From: Boletus sp. NGJ
Taxonomy: Eukaryota > Basidiomycota > Agaricomycetes > Boletales > Boletaceae
DNA length: 64,000 nt
Assembly: GCA_019096195.1 (NCBI GenBank)
Contig: JAGTXK010000075.1
Coordinates: 310,001-374,000 of the forward strand
Direction: 5' to 3'
Position numbers and translations under genes: made by a program. The notes beneath the pieces are model-generated. The model was not told the origin of the DNA and did no database searches. It saw only the letters and a list, made by a program, of their open reading frames with translations. This document shows, piece by piece, positions 45,271-58,437 of this stretch (its first letter is position 1; every line of letters begins with the position of its first letter).

Positions 45271-46281
45271 GTTGGCAGTGTGTTGGGGATTGCGTCTCCA
45301 TTGGTTATATAACCTCGTCATGCAGCAAGGGACGGACATGTTATACTGCCACGAAACAAAGACCAGGAAGCCCACCGCCAAAAGTGAAAGCCGAAACAGC
45401 GGCCCTTCAAACAAATGATGCATGGATTTCGACCCTATCACAGTTTGTATAGAGAAACCGTCCGATCGGGTATTACGCTTTGAAAAACAATTGGACAGTC
45501 ATATGTTCTGATTTCGGGAGTTCAACGGGATTGATCACGAGGAACATGTGGCAATTTCATCTTGCACAGGAAAATCCTAAAAAGGAAACCCTCCAACTGT
45601 TAAATATTCACACGTGCGCTGAGAACCCTAATAAATAATAAATTCGACTGGAGCTGCAGTTGTCCGACGTTCGCAAAGATGGATATCGATACAAGGACAT
45701 TTCCAATTGCTTTTTGCACAAACTGAAAGATTCGACACAGGGAACTCGACGAGGGAAATCTAACAAAGGGTCAATTGTGGGAGTGAGTCTCAACGCAGTG
45801 GGCCCGTGAAAGTCCATGACCAGGATCGCAAGGATCACCGGATCGAGGTTTTGTGGCTCCACGCACAAACTGAAGCTTGCGGACCTTGTGCGTCATTGCG
45901 AAAACTCGACTTGCCAAACCTATCGGATGCCCACGCAAGATTAAACCCACAGGACTAATCAGTTGCTTGTGGGTTCAGTTTCGTTCCTGCTCGCATTATA
46001 GATGAAAATACCTGTGAATCTTCCCATCGATATGCGAATTCGCGGCTTTACGACCGTGTGATGCTATCGTAGATAGCAGGGCAATCTAGAGAGGAGACAA
46101 GAGACAAGTTGGCAGGCATATTCCGCACGACGTGGAGGCTAAAATCTTGTCTTACATAATAGAGATCTAGTCATCACATTCGCAGCTACTATTTCGCTGT
46201 ACTCCGAGTCTCAATTGCTGCAAAACTCGCATCACCTATACGTATTCTTAGAGTTCCCCGCCAAACCAGCAGTCTATCAGC
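45271..46281. other. 1 kb divergent intergenic stretch, nothing clear
   Basis: It lies upstream of both the GSKIP-type gene and VPS45. No open frame here resembles a known protein and no repeat was found. Confidence 0.5.
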
Positions 46282-48713
46282 ATGGACATAGTCAAGGCAG
46301 TGGAGACCTACATCACAAAGTTGGTGTCTACTCCCTCAGCCATGAAAGTTCTCCTTCTTGACACGCACACCGTAAGGCTATCCAGCTCACGTTGTCGTGT
46401 ATTGACGTCGCTCTGCCAGACACCGATCGTCTCTCTTGCCTCGACGCAGTCAACTCTCTTGTCGCATCAGGTTTATCTCACGGATCGAATCGATAATAGG
46501 TTGCGTAACCCAATGCCTCACATGAAATGTGTCTGTTTTCTGCAACCTAGCGAGGGAAGCCTTGAAGCAGTGTGCGCAGAGCTGCGCGAACCCAAGTATG
46601 GCGAATATTACCTGTGTCAGTGCGTGGATTCTTTCGGTAAGCCGATATCCGAGCTAACTGTCGTTGGTACACCAGATTTTAGCAATGTTTTGAGTAAATC
46701 CTCAATCGAACGCCTTGCCGAGGTAGACGAGTTTGAGGTGGTACGAGAAGTGCAGGTAGTGCAGCTGTCCGCTCATTGTGGCGACTAGAGTTGACGTCTC
46801 TACAGGAATACTTTGCAGACTACGCGCCTCTTCTGCCTTGTTTATTCTCCCTCAACCATTTGCCCACTGCCAGCGAACCTTTGTATGGATCATCGCCCAA
46901 CAGCTGGGATAGCACCGCTCTAGAACACAGCGTGCAAGGAATAACAGCTGTTCTTCTCAGCTTGAAGAAAAAACCCGTCATCCGGTACGAGAAGATGAGT
47001 GGCATGGCCAGAAAATTGGCCAACGAAGTTCAGGTAAGTTCTCTTTCCGTATACCCGTCCTACTATTTTCATGCTAGCGCAAAGCACCGTATCCAAGCGG
47101 AGTCGGCCTTGTTCGATTTCAGGCTTACGCAGGTGGCACCACTGTTACTCATCCTTGATCGGAGAAATGACCCTGTTACGCCCTTACTATCCCAATGGAC
47201 ATATCAAGCCATGGTTCACGAGCTTCTCGGCATCCAGAATGGAAGAGTCAACCTCACCATGGTTCCCGAAATTCAGCCTGAACTTTCCGCAAGTTCATTC
47301 CCGCAGGATATGCTTCCACTCATATCTCACACGTTCGATAGGAAATTACTCTCACGACCTCCACTGATCCGTTCTTCCAAGCACATTACCTAGCGACTTT
47401 TGGTGATCTTGGTACCTCGCTGAAAAATTATGTCCAATCTTATCAATCGCGTTCACTCGCTCAATCACCTTCGGCTATCAACTCGATATCTGATATGAAA
47501 CGGTTTGTCGAGGAGTATCCCGAGTTCAGGAAGCTTGGCGGAAATGTCAGTAAACATGTCGCCCTGGTCGGGGAACTCAGTCGGTTGGTCGAGAGAGATC
47601 ATCTGCTGGACGTTGGCGAAATAGAACAGGGCCTTGCGACGAGTTCAGGTTGTGATTTCAAGGTTCGTACAACATTCGAAAGTTCACTTTTACACCGCCA
47701 ATCGTACGTTTGAGCGTAGACTGTCCAAGCTCTCGTCTCGAACAACACTGTGCCTGCATGGAATAAGCTCCGGATTGTTATCCTGTACGCGCTACGCTAT
47801 CAGAAGACACAGATGAGCAATATTGCTACGCTCATCAATCTCCTGCTTTCCAATGGAGTATCACGAGAGGATGCAAGGGCGAGTGCGTCCTATCCTGCAC
47901 TGTTCAGCACTGATTGAATTGTCTCGTCAAGCTTGTTCATGTTTTTTTGAACATCGCTGGTTCTGATCAGCGGCAAGATGATTTATTTTCGACGGAGTCA
48001 CTGTTAGCCAAGGGCAGATCTGCATTGAAGGGTCTGCAGGTAAGTCGTATTCATGTTCCGACTGGCATCTACTGACATATGGCATAGGGTGTTGAAAATG
48101 TCTACACTCAGCATACTCCACACCTCTCACAGACACTAGAAAACTTGTTCAAGGGACGCCTGAAAGAGACTAGCTATCCGTTCCATGATGGTGCTGGAAC
48201 GAACTTTGGTCTGCAGCGGTATGCGTACATTCCCGCTGAATTCCTCGTACTGAAGATTACTCCCAAGGCCGCAGGATATCATTATATTCATGATCGGTGG
48301 GACAACGTACGAAGAGGCCAGAACAATTGCATTATTGAATCAAGACTCTACTTCAACGGGAACGCGGGTGCTACTTGGTGGCACATGCGTCCACAACTCG
48401 TCCAGGTATTCATACCAATTTCCGTTCTCATTATGACTCGATACTGATCCACATCAGCTACTTGGAGATGGTTCGCGCTGCAGCAGAAGCCTTTCCCAAC
48501 TCTGTGTCTGAGCCGCCACCAGAATCATCATCAAACGCGCCATCGCTAAACCTCAATTTGGGCGGCGTCAATGTCAGTCTTGGTGGGCAGGGTGGCTCGG
48601 GGGTGTACAGAACGAGCTCAGACAATGTTGGAGTTCAAGCCGAAGGCATCAGAGACGGAGTTCGCAGTTTGATAGGCAAGGTGAAACAGGGCGTGGACAA
48701 GATAGGATTGTGA
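46282..48713 (+). CDS. VPS45: Sec1/Munc18-family protein VPS45
   Basis: This SM protein binds the syntaxin Tlg2 and guides SNARE-driven fusion at the trans-Golgi and endosomes. Order: [65 protein letters not shown], then [15 protein letters not shown] and [19 protein letters not shown]. Next are [77 protein letters not shown] and [15 protein letters not shown]. About ten short introns are required. The end carries a Ser/Gly-rich stretch ([17 protein letters not shown]) and a helical tail ([17 protein letters not shown]). The family match is clear from [17 protein letters not shown]. Confidence 0.95.
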
Positions 48714-49011
48714 TGGAAGCATACTTGCGTCGATCGCATCTATCTATATTGCACTTCCTCGATGGAGAGTATGATGACAGCGATATCTCTGTATCCATTT
48801 GACGACCACTTGATAATTTTTGGCGAAACATCGGAATCTCTGAGCACCGTATAGAGCGATTTGCTGCAAAGAGGCCACGTCGTCTAACTAGTCACGTGAT
48901 GGGTCTCGGAAAGGTTGCATTGCCCGTTCTCGTTTCTCAAGCCAACTATTCTCGTTCTACGCACTGTTTTCGATTTTTCACGGTCGCTCTACTTGACCAC
49001 GGACTGGTGCG

Positions 49012-50742
49012 ATGGCGAAGGGTTTCCTAGCAGGTCTCAAAGGCATCGATGCCTTTGGGAAGGTAAATCCTATTACGCCTTCACGTTGGCACGCCATATC
49101 TTACCATGTATCTACTGCTAGACCACAGAAGACGTGAAAGTGAAGACGCGTACTGGCGCTCTCTGTACGTCCAACTTTATTTCCTCGGGCTGCTCAAACT
49201 TACGTCTTCCGGGTCCCTAGTGACGCTCATTTCAGCATGTATTATACTGGCTTTCACGACCATGGAGTTCTTTGATTACAGAAGAGTTGTAGTCGACACT
49301 TCAATTGTCGTCGATCGAAGCCGTGGACAGAAACTGAGTGTGAAGCTAAATGTGACATTCCCGCATGTCCCTTGTTACCGTGAGTGATGCGTCGCTACTC
49401 TACCTTTTCTTCGACTGCTAAGCCGTATCTCATTTTCGGTTGGTGGATGTTTCTGTCTTGGGCTTCAAACACAATGCCCTCAGTGCTTAGCCTCGATGTT
49501 ATGGACATTTCTGGGGAACAGCAACGCGACGTTTCCCACAACATTATTAAGAAACGACTCACAAAAAGTGGAGTCGACGTTCCCGGACAGCGCAGTGGGG
49601 ACCTGCGAAACGAAATCGACAAGCTGGCGGAGAAGCGCGGGTCCGGATACTGTGGCTCATGTTACGGGGGGGTGGAGCCCGAGAGTGGATGCTGTAACAC
49701 TTGCGAGGAGGTTAGGCAGGCATACTCGGGCAGGGGTTGGAGCTTTGGCAACCCTGATGACATCGAACAGGCAAGCCAATTACCTCTCGAATGAGCCTTT
49801 GCGTGCTAACAGTTCGTTATGTGCCAGTGCGTCCAAGAAGGTTGGTCGGAGATGCTCAAGGACCAGGCGGAGGAGGGTTGCAATCTTTCCGGGCGCATTC
49901 GGGTGAATAAAGTCATTGGCAACATCAATATATCCCCGGGCAGGTCATACCAAACTAATAATCGGTACTTCTACGATCTCGTGCCTTACCTAAAGGACGA
50001 CAAGAACATCCATGATTTTTCTCACATCGTCCATGAATTCTATTTTATGGCTGATGATGAGTATAACCCAGCAAAGTCCAAGATAGGAAAGGAGATGAGG
50101 AGACGTATGGGTATTGAAGAGAATCCCCTGGACGCCTATGAAGCCAGAGTTTGTCGATTACAAAACGCATTCGCGAACCCTTGCTGAGTTAGTCATCTCT
50201 AGACCACCAAGGCTCAGTACATGTTCCAGTATTTCCTCAAGGTTGTCTCAACACAGTTCAGAACCCTCGATGGAAAATCCGTGCGTAATATGTCTAATGA
50301 AGCGCAATATATACTCACTTGGCGCGCAGACCAATACTCACCAATATAGTGTAACTCACTTTGAGCGAGACTTGCTGAAACCCATAGGTGAACAGGACAA
50401 ACAAGGAGTTTACACACAGCACGGGGTTGCGGGAGCACCAGGTATGTAGCTAAAAGCAGTAGTCAAGAAGTACTGAGTCCTTTGCATAGGCGCGTTTTTC
50501 AGCTTTGAAATATCACCCATTCTTGTCGTCCACTCTGAAACAAGGCAATCGTTTGCACATTTCCTTACATCGTGAGTGATGCTAATTTTTGTTTGTAATG
50601 TCACTCACTCAGTCTCTGCAGGACGTGTGCGATTGTCGGAGGAGTGCTGACTGTGGCTGCGCTGTTGGACAGTGTATTGTTCGCAACTGGGCGCAAGCTT
50701 ATGAAGGGCAGTGGCGCCAACGGGAGTACAAAAGTGCTATAG
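49012..50742 (+). CDS. ERV46: ER-Golgi cargo receptor ERV46 (ERGIC3)
   Basis: This is a membrane protein of COPII vesicles that works with Erv41. The start MAKGFLAGLKGIDAFGK splices to TTEDVKVKTRTGAL. The first membrane segment is TLISACIILAFTTMEFFDYR. The lumenal part includes LLSLDVMDISGEQQRDVSHN, then the cysteine block YCGSCYGGVEPESGCCNTC with EEVRQAYSGRGWSF. EGCNLSGRIRVNKVIGNI, NIHDFSHIVHEFYFM and TNTHQYSVTHFERDL follow. The last exons give FEISPILVVHSETRQSFAHF and the second membrane segment CAIVGGVLTVAALLDSVLF. The end is SGANGSTKVL. Confidence 0.95.
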
Positions 50743-51040
50743 ATGTTTTACTCAGTAGGTCACTATCCGTCTGTGCATTCATTGGTTATATACTTTTGCT
50801 TGTGACCTCACACTATGCTTTTGACATGGACCAAGAGTAGACTGAGCTTTCCTGCCATTCCGGATGGCACTCTTGTCCTGAGCAGCCGATTTGAGCCTTT
50901 GAGTGGGGCATGTCAGTGGGAGGCGTTGGTGGCAAAAGACATGGTGCATGTTGTGGTCTACAGTCAAATGATTTGGAAAGGTACTAGATATGAGTAATGT
51001 CGCATGCCTCGGGAATCGCCGAGATGGTTTGACCCGTACT

Positions 51041-52553
51041 ATGAACAAGAGCAAGACTCCGTCTACAATATTGTCCGACGCGCTCACTTCCTTCAACAGA
51101 GCCGCGACGCTCGCTGTACGCGTACTTCTCCACCGCTTCACCAGCCACTGAACACTTCCAGTTCACCACAGCACAAGACCAGGCCCGCAAGGATGTCACA
51201 CAAGCAACCACGGACGCCCGCGAAGCTCGCAGAGAACGCGACGAGGCTGTCAACGCCCTCCACGCTTCCAGACTCGAAGAGCAAGCTTGGAAGCAGGAGG
51301 CTGGTGTATGGAAAGCTGCAGTGCGTGAATTCCTTCGTGTTCCACGCGCTCTCCCATCTCACCTTCACACACCAGGCAACCCAAGCTGAACTGACCGTAT
51401 AACCTTTTCTTTCATCCCTGACGCGTCTTTGACCAACCGGATTCGACAGATTAATCATCATCTCGAAACCATCACCCAAATACGCCAAGAAGCTACTCAG
51501 TGGAAAAACCAGTGTCTTCGCCTCGAGGAGACCTCGAGACAGGAAGCCATCAGCTGGAAAGAACAGTTTCTTCGCGTAGAACAAGAGCGGTCAAAACTTG
51601 CTGAACGCGTAGACGAGCTCGTAGCAGAGCAACTGGGTTCTGTATGTTCTCCCCATTCAGATTGCGTGCCAGAATCTGAACTTTTCAGAACGGACATGCC
51701 CAAATATCGGCCCCACCATATACTCCCATGGCGAGGCATTCCGCTATAAGCAACTTATCTGCATCCACCCGATTACAGCGTGTCTCTGCACTTGATCCCA
51801 TTACCTCAAGTGCCCAAGAACTTCCTCCATCGAAATCTGCATCCTCCATGCCCAAGACAAACTCGAGCGCAAAGCAAACCCGCCAAGGGCCCATCTCGCA
51901 ACTCCCAACACCAATATCAGAGAACCAACGCAGTGCACGCCAACGAGTCACACAAGAAACTGCTCCTTCTGTCTCCCAGCCAGGATTTTCATCAAACGGC
52001 ACGCGCCAGATATTTATCCGTCGCGTTCAGGCTACTGTAGAGGTCCCTGTGAAAGAAGAAAGCGTTGATCGAGAGGGTGTTGGACTGGACACACGTCTTT
52101 CAGCTTCTGTGTCCAACATCGCCTCGACCTCGGCATCCACTTCCGCTTCTACGCCAAAGACTACAAAGACACTTCCCCGAGCCACAGGGCTTAGCAAGGC
52201 AACTCCGCGTATGCAACGGAAAGCATCCGCGAAGCGGACCTACGTTGAAATTGACGATGAGGAGTCGGAACGAGATAACACCGGCGAGGATTCTAGGCAA
52301 AGTGATGCAGAAGAATACCAACCTGTTTCAGATGGTGATGACGAATTACTGATGGGTATTGAGGTTAGCAAAGTTTTGAGCGTGGAATTTAAGTTCTGTT
52401 TCATGTTGACTGCACCCACAGGCAAACCGCAAAGAAGTGTACGGCATGAAACATGTTTCAAAACCAGTCTCGAAGACAGCTCGCCCTCTTGTTGTGGCCA
52501 AGAGACGAAAAGCACGCCCTACTAAAAAGAGTCGGCCATCCCCCACTCCATGA
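51041..52553 (+). CDS. coiled-coil protein of unknown function
   Basis: No family recognised. The spliced product starts MNKSKTPSTILSDALTSFNR, then a long amphipathic helix (TTAQDQARKDVTQATTDAR, EARRERDEAVNALHASRLEE). A 21-nt exon (51376-51396, ATQAELT) follows, then INHHLETITQIRQEATQWK and EAISWKEQFLRVEQERSKLA. Introns are 51321-51375 and 51397-51449. The second half is Ser/Thr/Pro-rich and acidic (DDEESERDNTGEDS), ending in a basic segment (KRRKARPTKKSRPSPTP) that could be a nuclear signal. It follows ERV46 on the same strand, 299 bp downstream. Confidence 0.75.
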
Positions 52554-52795
52554 ATGCACATGATCTATCATCCCCTCCTGGACATGGAACTTCTACTTTT
52601 CCAGTTCACCTGATTTATTCCCCTACTTATGGCTGATACACCATGCTTTCTTGCACGTCGGAAACAAATTTCTAACATCTTAGACTTTCTCCCGCATGTA
52701 CACAATGTAATTTTCATCTTTGGAACCAAGGTTCCTGTAAGGTATTGCCTAAGCTCATAGCAACAGAGTTTCTTGATACAATACACTGATGTGCT

Positions 52796-55735
52796 TCAAT
52801 TACGCTGCCGGACGGAAGCATTATCGCCAACGAATTCGTCGAACCACTTGAACACTTCGTAATGCCACTTCAAGCTGTTGCCAGCATTCATCACCCAGTG
52901 GTTTTCGTCGGGGAAGATCACCAATCGGCTAGGTACCCCAAGTCTATTTCGAGGGCGTCGTAGTGGTCAGCACAAGTACCGAAGAGTCGAGCTGAGAAGA
53001 CACGCACTGTTGTAAAGCGTGCCATACTGCGAGGCCGTCGCCCTCGGGCAAGCGGTAGTCTTTGCTCCCATGGATTATCAGCTGAGGTGTCGACCATTTG
53101 CTCACAGTGTACGCGGGGCTATACCTATAATCCGCGGTCAGCGTTGAGTCTTGATTCCCGATGGACCAGGACGAGAACATACTTGCGAGATAGTGCAAAG
53201 GATTTCTCTTCCCAGGGACGTCCTCCCCACTCGTGGTTGAACTAGTTAGATATCAAAAGGGTCTGATAGATCGAATAGAGATGTGTACGTACGAAGAAGA
53301 GTTCGTCAGTTGCATAACCGTTGTACGTGGTGTCGAAGACCTAGTGACGATTTCAAACAGTGGTATGGTAATAATTAAGAAGACTTACCCCATCATGACA
53401 CACCAATGCCTTGAAGCCGAAGCCAAATTCAGGATTTCCTTGAATCCAACTGGGGAAAATTGGTCGTTAGGGTACCTCAAAGATATAGATGGACCACACT
53501 TGATAGCGTAACCTCCGTAGCTCGCGCCAGCAGCGACTGCGCGCTCAGGGTCGATCTAGTCGATAATGTGAGAAGCGCATTGAGGATTGAAGTGCTGATG
53601 GTCCAGTTACCTGAGGGTAATTCTCCAAGACGTATTTCCAACCATTCCTAAGATCTACAAAGGGCTTTCCTCCCCAGTCTTCTTTGATTCCCTCGGTCAA
53701 ATCTAAGACGTTTTTGAGAGGACTGGGATGTCATATGAAGCAAGATTCGCGTACCCTGGCCAAAAGAAGTGGAACCGGTGGGGTTGATTGCCACGACGAC
53801 ATAACCCTGGTTTGCAAAGACTGACAGGTATTGGAATCCAGGGGAATAGTAGCCAGTAAACGATCACTGACCGTTGGGATTCCAGCGAGTAGACCAAGAA
53901 TCTGCCCAGCAACCTTCCGGGCCTAAGTTACCGTGTGTCAGCCAAGTCTCACGTCGTTTTATAATATAACAGAACTTGCCGCCGTGGATGAGCAGAACGA
54001 CAGGCCACTTTTTCACGTCCGTGGATTTGTAGCCGGGAGGAGTGAGGATCCATCCGTGAATGGTATGCTCCGCGCCTTTGAACCAGAAATCCTCGCCAGG
54101 GTGAAGGTGTTTGCCCTGGAGAGAAGTAGCCGAGAACTTAGTGATCTGGGTAATCTCGCCTTTAACAGGGTTCGATGCATTCCTTTTGACGTCCTCTTCG
54201 ACGAGCTGGAGGTTGCCGAGAACATAGGCGTCGTTCGGGGACGTGAGCGAGGACAGTGCGAAGAGGAGACGACCGCTCGAAAGCACTTGTAAACCCGAAG
54301 CAGCGTGCATGTCAGTCAGAGAAACGGGAGTATTGTATGGCGAGGTAAGTTTGGGATGTGAGGTGGATTCACTGGGGGTTGGAGGTATCGGAAGGGTGAA
54401 GATCTTGACCCGAGCAATGTCTTCGGCGGTCAGGTAGATAAAATCGCCACTTTCCGAGAACTAAATGGATGTCTTTAGAGTCATGTTGCCGGGAATGAAG
54501 TTACAACATACTGCCAAAGAACTCGGGGAGCGGTCCCAGTCTTGGGTGATAGTGAAACTAACGCCTTTTTCGAGGTCGTGAATGACAACCTTTGCCCTGG
54601 ATGACAGGTAGACTGGTTAGGAGGGAAAGACATTTGCAAAATGACTCACCTGTCTGATTCGTGGCCGTCTTCATCAAGCTGAAGCCAAGCCACCTTGTCA
54701 CCCTGGCGACTGAAAGCTGGGGCATGAGTTGCACCATGCACGCCAGAGGTAAGCTCTACGAGGTTGGAGCCGTCAAAGCCAACGAGGTATATCTATGGCC
54801 CAGTCATTAAGGTGAGAGTAGACACTACAGCGACCATACATTCTGTTTCGTGTGGACTGCTTTTGGGAGCTCAGGGTCCTTTGCAGTGAAGATGATCTGA
54901 CCGTCTGAGATATCGAAATCATCTGTTCCGCCAAATGGTTCGACGGGAGAACTCTAGATGGCAGATCGGTGGGTGACGACATCTCTTCATTGTATATAGG
55001 CTACATACCAACTCAGTGCCCTGTAAGACATTGGTAAAATCCTCTCCAAGGACGAATTTTCCTTGGTCTTTGTGTAACCGCACGGTGAAGAGAGACTTGT
55101 GCTTTGGGCCAACCCAAGTGTCCCATTGGCGCTCAAAGTTCTTATCGTAAACCAAAGCAGAGTTGCCGCGGTTATCGTATTTCTCATCGTTGCCCTTGAC
55201 AGCCTTCAGATCACCATCCGCGTGGACGTACGCGGAGAAGACGAGGACACCAACAGAATGCGCGTAGCGGAAGTCTGCGGCGGTGGTGACGGGGAGAGAC
55301 CCGACGGAGATGGACTCGCCGACACTGATCGAATTTTCATTGAATGTGACTGGAATGGCGAATAGTTCTTGTTTCTTCTCCTGATCTGCCTCTGTCTCTA
55401 CGACATGCGCGATGGTACGCGCGTCAAGCCAAAACGCATCGCCCCCGTTGGGAAGCGAGAGATCATATGGATCTAGTCCGCCTGCGATGGGTGCTATGGC
55501 AAGCGACTTGTGGGTTCTGTGTGGAGTGGAACGGGTCTGAGTGAGGAGGAGGACCAGATGTGCCACGACTCACTTGCGGTCATCGAAGGAGTAGGTGCTG
55601 ACGGGGATGAGGGCCAAGTCACCAGCCGGGTTAGGGAGGGGGGCACCCGGCCTGGGCAGGGTCAGCATGTCCTGCGGGGAGAGAACTTCATCAGGTGACG
55701 CTTTGAGGGCGAACTCTGCGGACATCGTTGGCAGT
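52796..55735 (-). CDS. dipeptidyl-peptidase 5 / acylaminoacyl-peptidase type serine peptidase (S9C)
   Basis: It is predicted to remove dipeptides or acylated residues from peptides. An N-terminal propeller (SPQDMLTLPRPGAPLPNP, LPNGGDAFWLDARTIAHVVE, AHSVGVLVFSAYVHADGDL) is followed by the alpha/beta-hydrolase domain: WPVVLLIHGG, the nucleophile motif GASYGGYA, FGFGFKALVCHDG, the Asp region LIIHGSKDYRLPEGDG, and the His in IFPDENHWVMNAGNSLKWH. The protein ends FKWFDEFVGDNASVRQRN. The start at 55735 (MSAEFALKASPDEVL) matches the family. A second ATG at 55806 (MWLPDVALRFLGLSV) would add a hydrophobic N-terminus and could mark a secreted form. Introns are short and numerous. It lies 190 bp downstream of MRT4 on the same strand. 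Confidence 0.88.
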
Positions 55736-55924
55736 GGCGAATTGGCTGCAAAGGGCTGCTGGACGGAAAGGCCGAGAAAACGAAGGGCAACGTCAGGCAA
55801 CCACATATCGATAAAGTCGATATCGATGGCCCTTTTACACGCAGAAAATAGCAACTTGCGAGTACACGGACATGGACGGGAATATTGACCCAATTGAAAG
55901 TTTCGGAGCCCGGCGACCCATTCT

Positions 55925-56880
55925 CTACTCCTCGTCCATCTCCTCGTCCTCCTCCTCTGCGGGCACGACCCCACTCTCTACCTGCGTGACCACCCCTGTC
56001 TCAGAGTCCCACCGTGCCTTCAGTCCCACTCTGAACACCACCATCTTCTCTCCAATGAGCTTCAGCAGTTGTGCCTGCTCGCTCGTGAGTGCTTTGCCTT
56101 TGTCGCATATCTTGTGCGATGTTTGCAGCGTAGGGATACCCCTTATCAACATTGTAGACAACCCTAATTTACGCAGCTGAGGTTCTTCGTTGTGCGGGAA
56201 CGTTTCCGGGGGGTCTGAGTACAGTCGCATCACAGGACCCACAGGGAGTGTCACCGTCCGGCTCGCAATGTTACCTGTCCGCGCAAAGTCGGCTTGTTGG
56301 AAGTCCTCGAACCACTCACGCACTTCCTGTGGCCCTGTGTCGGTAAATAGCAAACCAACTTGACCTTTTATTTTCTGATGTATGATGTATGAGTTGCTTG
56401 GAATAACTAGACTGAGATGACATGCCTCGGCAAGTTTATGCAGTCCTGGCTGATGCTCTTCTTCTGGTGTATTTCCAAGTGCCTTTGCCATCACCGCAGC
56501 CTTGCCATAAAATATCCGTGCTGAACTTGACAGTAGCTGTCAGACCAACCGTATTCCTGCAATGTGCCGCCTACTCACTCTCTCCAGAGATTTCGGACGG
56601 TTTTGAGATGTGTATTGCGCATCGCCCCTACCTCGAATAACCAGCAATACTTCCATTTTTCTGCGCTTTGTTGAATCTGTCGGGGTCTCTCACTGGGACG
56701 ATGAGAACGATCGACGATGTTGTGCGCACCTCGCCCAGGAGCGCATTTTTGTGTTCCCTGGTCTTCTTTGGGACCTTTGTGAGTGAAACTGGTCAACAGT
56801 AAAAACGTCGTGTCATTCGCTGTAGATGAACTGTACAGTCTCTTGATCTCACCGACTTTTGAGCGTTTTGACTTGGGCAT
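55925..56880 (-). CDS. MRT4: ribosome assembly factor MRT4 (uL10/P0-like)
   Basis: This nucleolar protein holds the P0 site on pre-60S particles until late maturation. The spliced start MPKSKRSKVVSLTKVPKKT, REHKNALLGE, then WLFEVGAMRNTHLKTVRNLW is the family signature. DSARIFYGKAAVMAKALG and PEEEHQPGLHKLAEACHLS follow. The rest reads GQVGLLFTDTGPQEVREWF, FARTGNIASRTVTLPVGPV, LRKLGLSTMLIRGIPTLQTS and an acidic tail (PAEEEDEEMDEE). Introns use donors GTGAGA, GTGCGC and GTGAGT. The second is best closed at CCGACAG to keep the frame. The gene starts 58 bp from the divergent deoxyhypusine hydroxylase gene. Confidence 0.94.
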
Positions 56881-56938
56881 GTGGATTGCAGGTAGGCTAT
56901 AAGTTTTCAAGTCCGCCAAACGATCCCAAAGTTTTGCG
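56881..56938. promoter_or_regulatory. 58-bp shared promoter, MRT4 and deoxyhypusine hydroxylase
   Basis: Only 58 bases lie between the two start codons, so both genes must be driven from this gap or from within each other's 5' ends. No clear TATA box is seen. Both products serve the translation machinery, which would make joint control sensible. Confidence 0.55.
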
Positions 56939-58214
56939 ATGTCGGCAATTTCACGAGCAGAGCTCGACGCCCTCGAGGACGCCCTCCTCAATACCTCCAA
57001 TAAATTCGCTCTTCACGACAGATTCCGAGCTCTCTTTGCACTTAAATCCCTCAAGAATGACGATGCAGTCGCGATCATATCGAAAGGTGTCGACCGTTCT
57101 CGTCACTACCAAGCGCATCATAACCTAACATTGTCATCAACAGCCTTTGACGATCCTTCCGCACTTCTCAAGCACGAGCTGGCATATTGTCTTGGGCAAA
57201 TGAAAAATTCATCCGCATTGCCCGTTCTCGAGTCAGTGTTGCGAAAAGAAGATGAAGATCCTATGGTCCGACACGAGGTATCTCATTCCGCCAGTTATTT
57301 CCCCGCAAAAGTCCTCTCTGACAATCGTGTGGGACAGGCAGCGGAAGCAATGGGTGCGATTTCCTCCACAATGTCAGTCCCGATCCTGCGCGAGTACCTT
57401 TCTGATCCGAATCGGAGCGTACGTGAAACTTGTGAGATTGCACTCGCAAAGATCGATTGGGACAACTCGGAAGAAGGGAGGAAGCATCTTGCAGCTGCTA
57501 CGGAGTCTCCGGATACCGTACTGTCCGTCCGTCCTTTCCTATTTCTCCTTTCCTGACGTGCTCATCTGGCTATGATAGTACATATACCTCGATTGATCCC
57601 GCTCCCCCGTCTTCCCACCTCCTGTCGGGGAAGCCCAAACCTAACGATGTAACGGAAGCATCTATATTGTCACTCAGAGAAAAACTGCTCAACACAGAAC
57701 TACCACTCTTCGCGAGGTACCGTGCGATGTTTGCCTTGCGGAATATCGGCACGCCACCAGCGGTGGATGCACTCGCGTGTGGTTTCTCTGATGACAGCGC
57801 TCTTTTCAAGTAAGTGAACCAGCTGCACTCGGTGTCTCGGCGTTGAGATGGTTGCAGGCATGAGATTGCATTTGTCTTTGGCCAGCTGTTATCGGCCCAT
57901 TCCGTGCCATCCTTGATCAAGGTCCTCCGAGACGTGAACGAGTGCGATATGGTGCGACACGAGGCAGCAGAAGCCCTCGGTGGCATTGCAACCCCCGAAG
58001 TGCTTCCGCATCTAAAGGAGTGGATGACACGGGAGGATTCACCAACCGTCGTCCGTGAGAGCTGCCAAGTTGCCGTCGACATGTGGGAGGTAGGTGACTT
58101 GTTTTAACATGCAATGCTGTTTTAACGGCTCGTTCTCAGTATGAAAATTCTGGCGAGTTCCAGTATGCAAACACGCTTGAGACTGTGCGCACCACTGAAC
58201 CTGTGGCCGCATAA
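56939..58214 (+). CDS. LIA1: deoxyhypusine hydroxylase (HEAT-repeat di-iron enzyme)
   Basis: It performs the last step of hypusine formation on eIF5A. Two halves of HEAT-like repeats carry the iron-binding His-Glu pairs: [33 protein letters not shown] (joined across an intron), then [18 protein letters not shown] and [20 protein letters not shown]. Family blocks [11 protein letters not shown]-like ([16 protein letters not shown]) and [16 protein letters not shown] are present. Introns start at 57277, 57523, 57809 and 58089 or close by. The C-terminus is [20 protein letters not shown]. Confidence 0.96.
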
Positions 58215-58437
58215 GAACGAATGACGAAAGAACATTAATAACTTGCATATTGTGCACTTGTATTTCTTACAGATTCCAGGAGATGATACACATAGAGTGA
58301 TAGCCCAAAAATACATTTTGGGGTGCAGTTGAATGGCCATATAATTAAAGGCTATGTACACACGATAAACGTCGGAAAGCTCATCACGCAACAATGAACG
58401 GCGAATCATGATAGCGAAAGGGATGAACGTAGGACTT

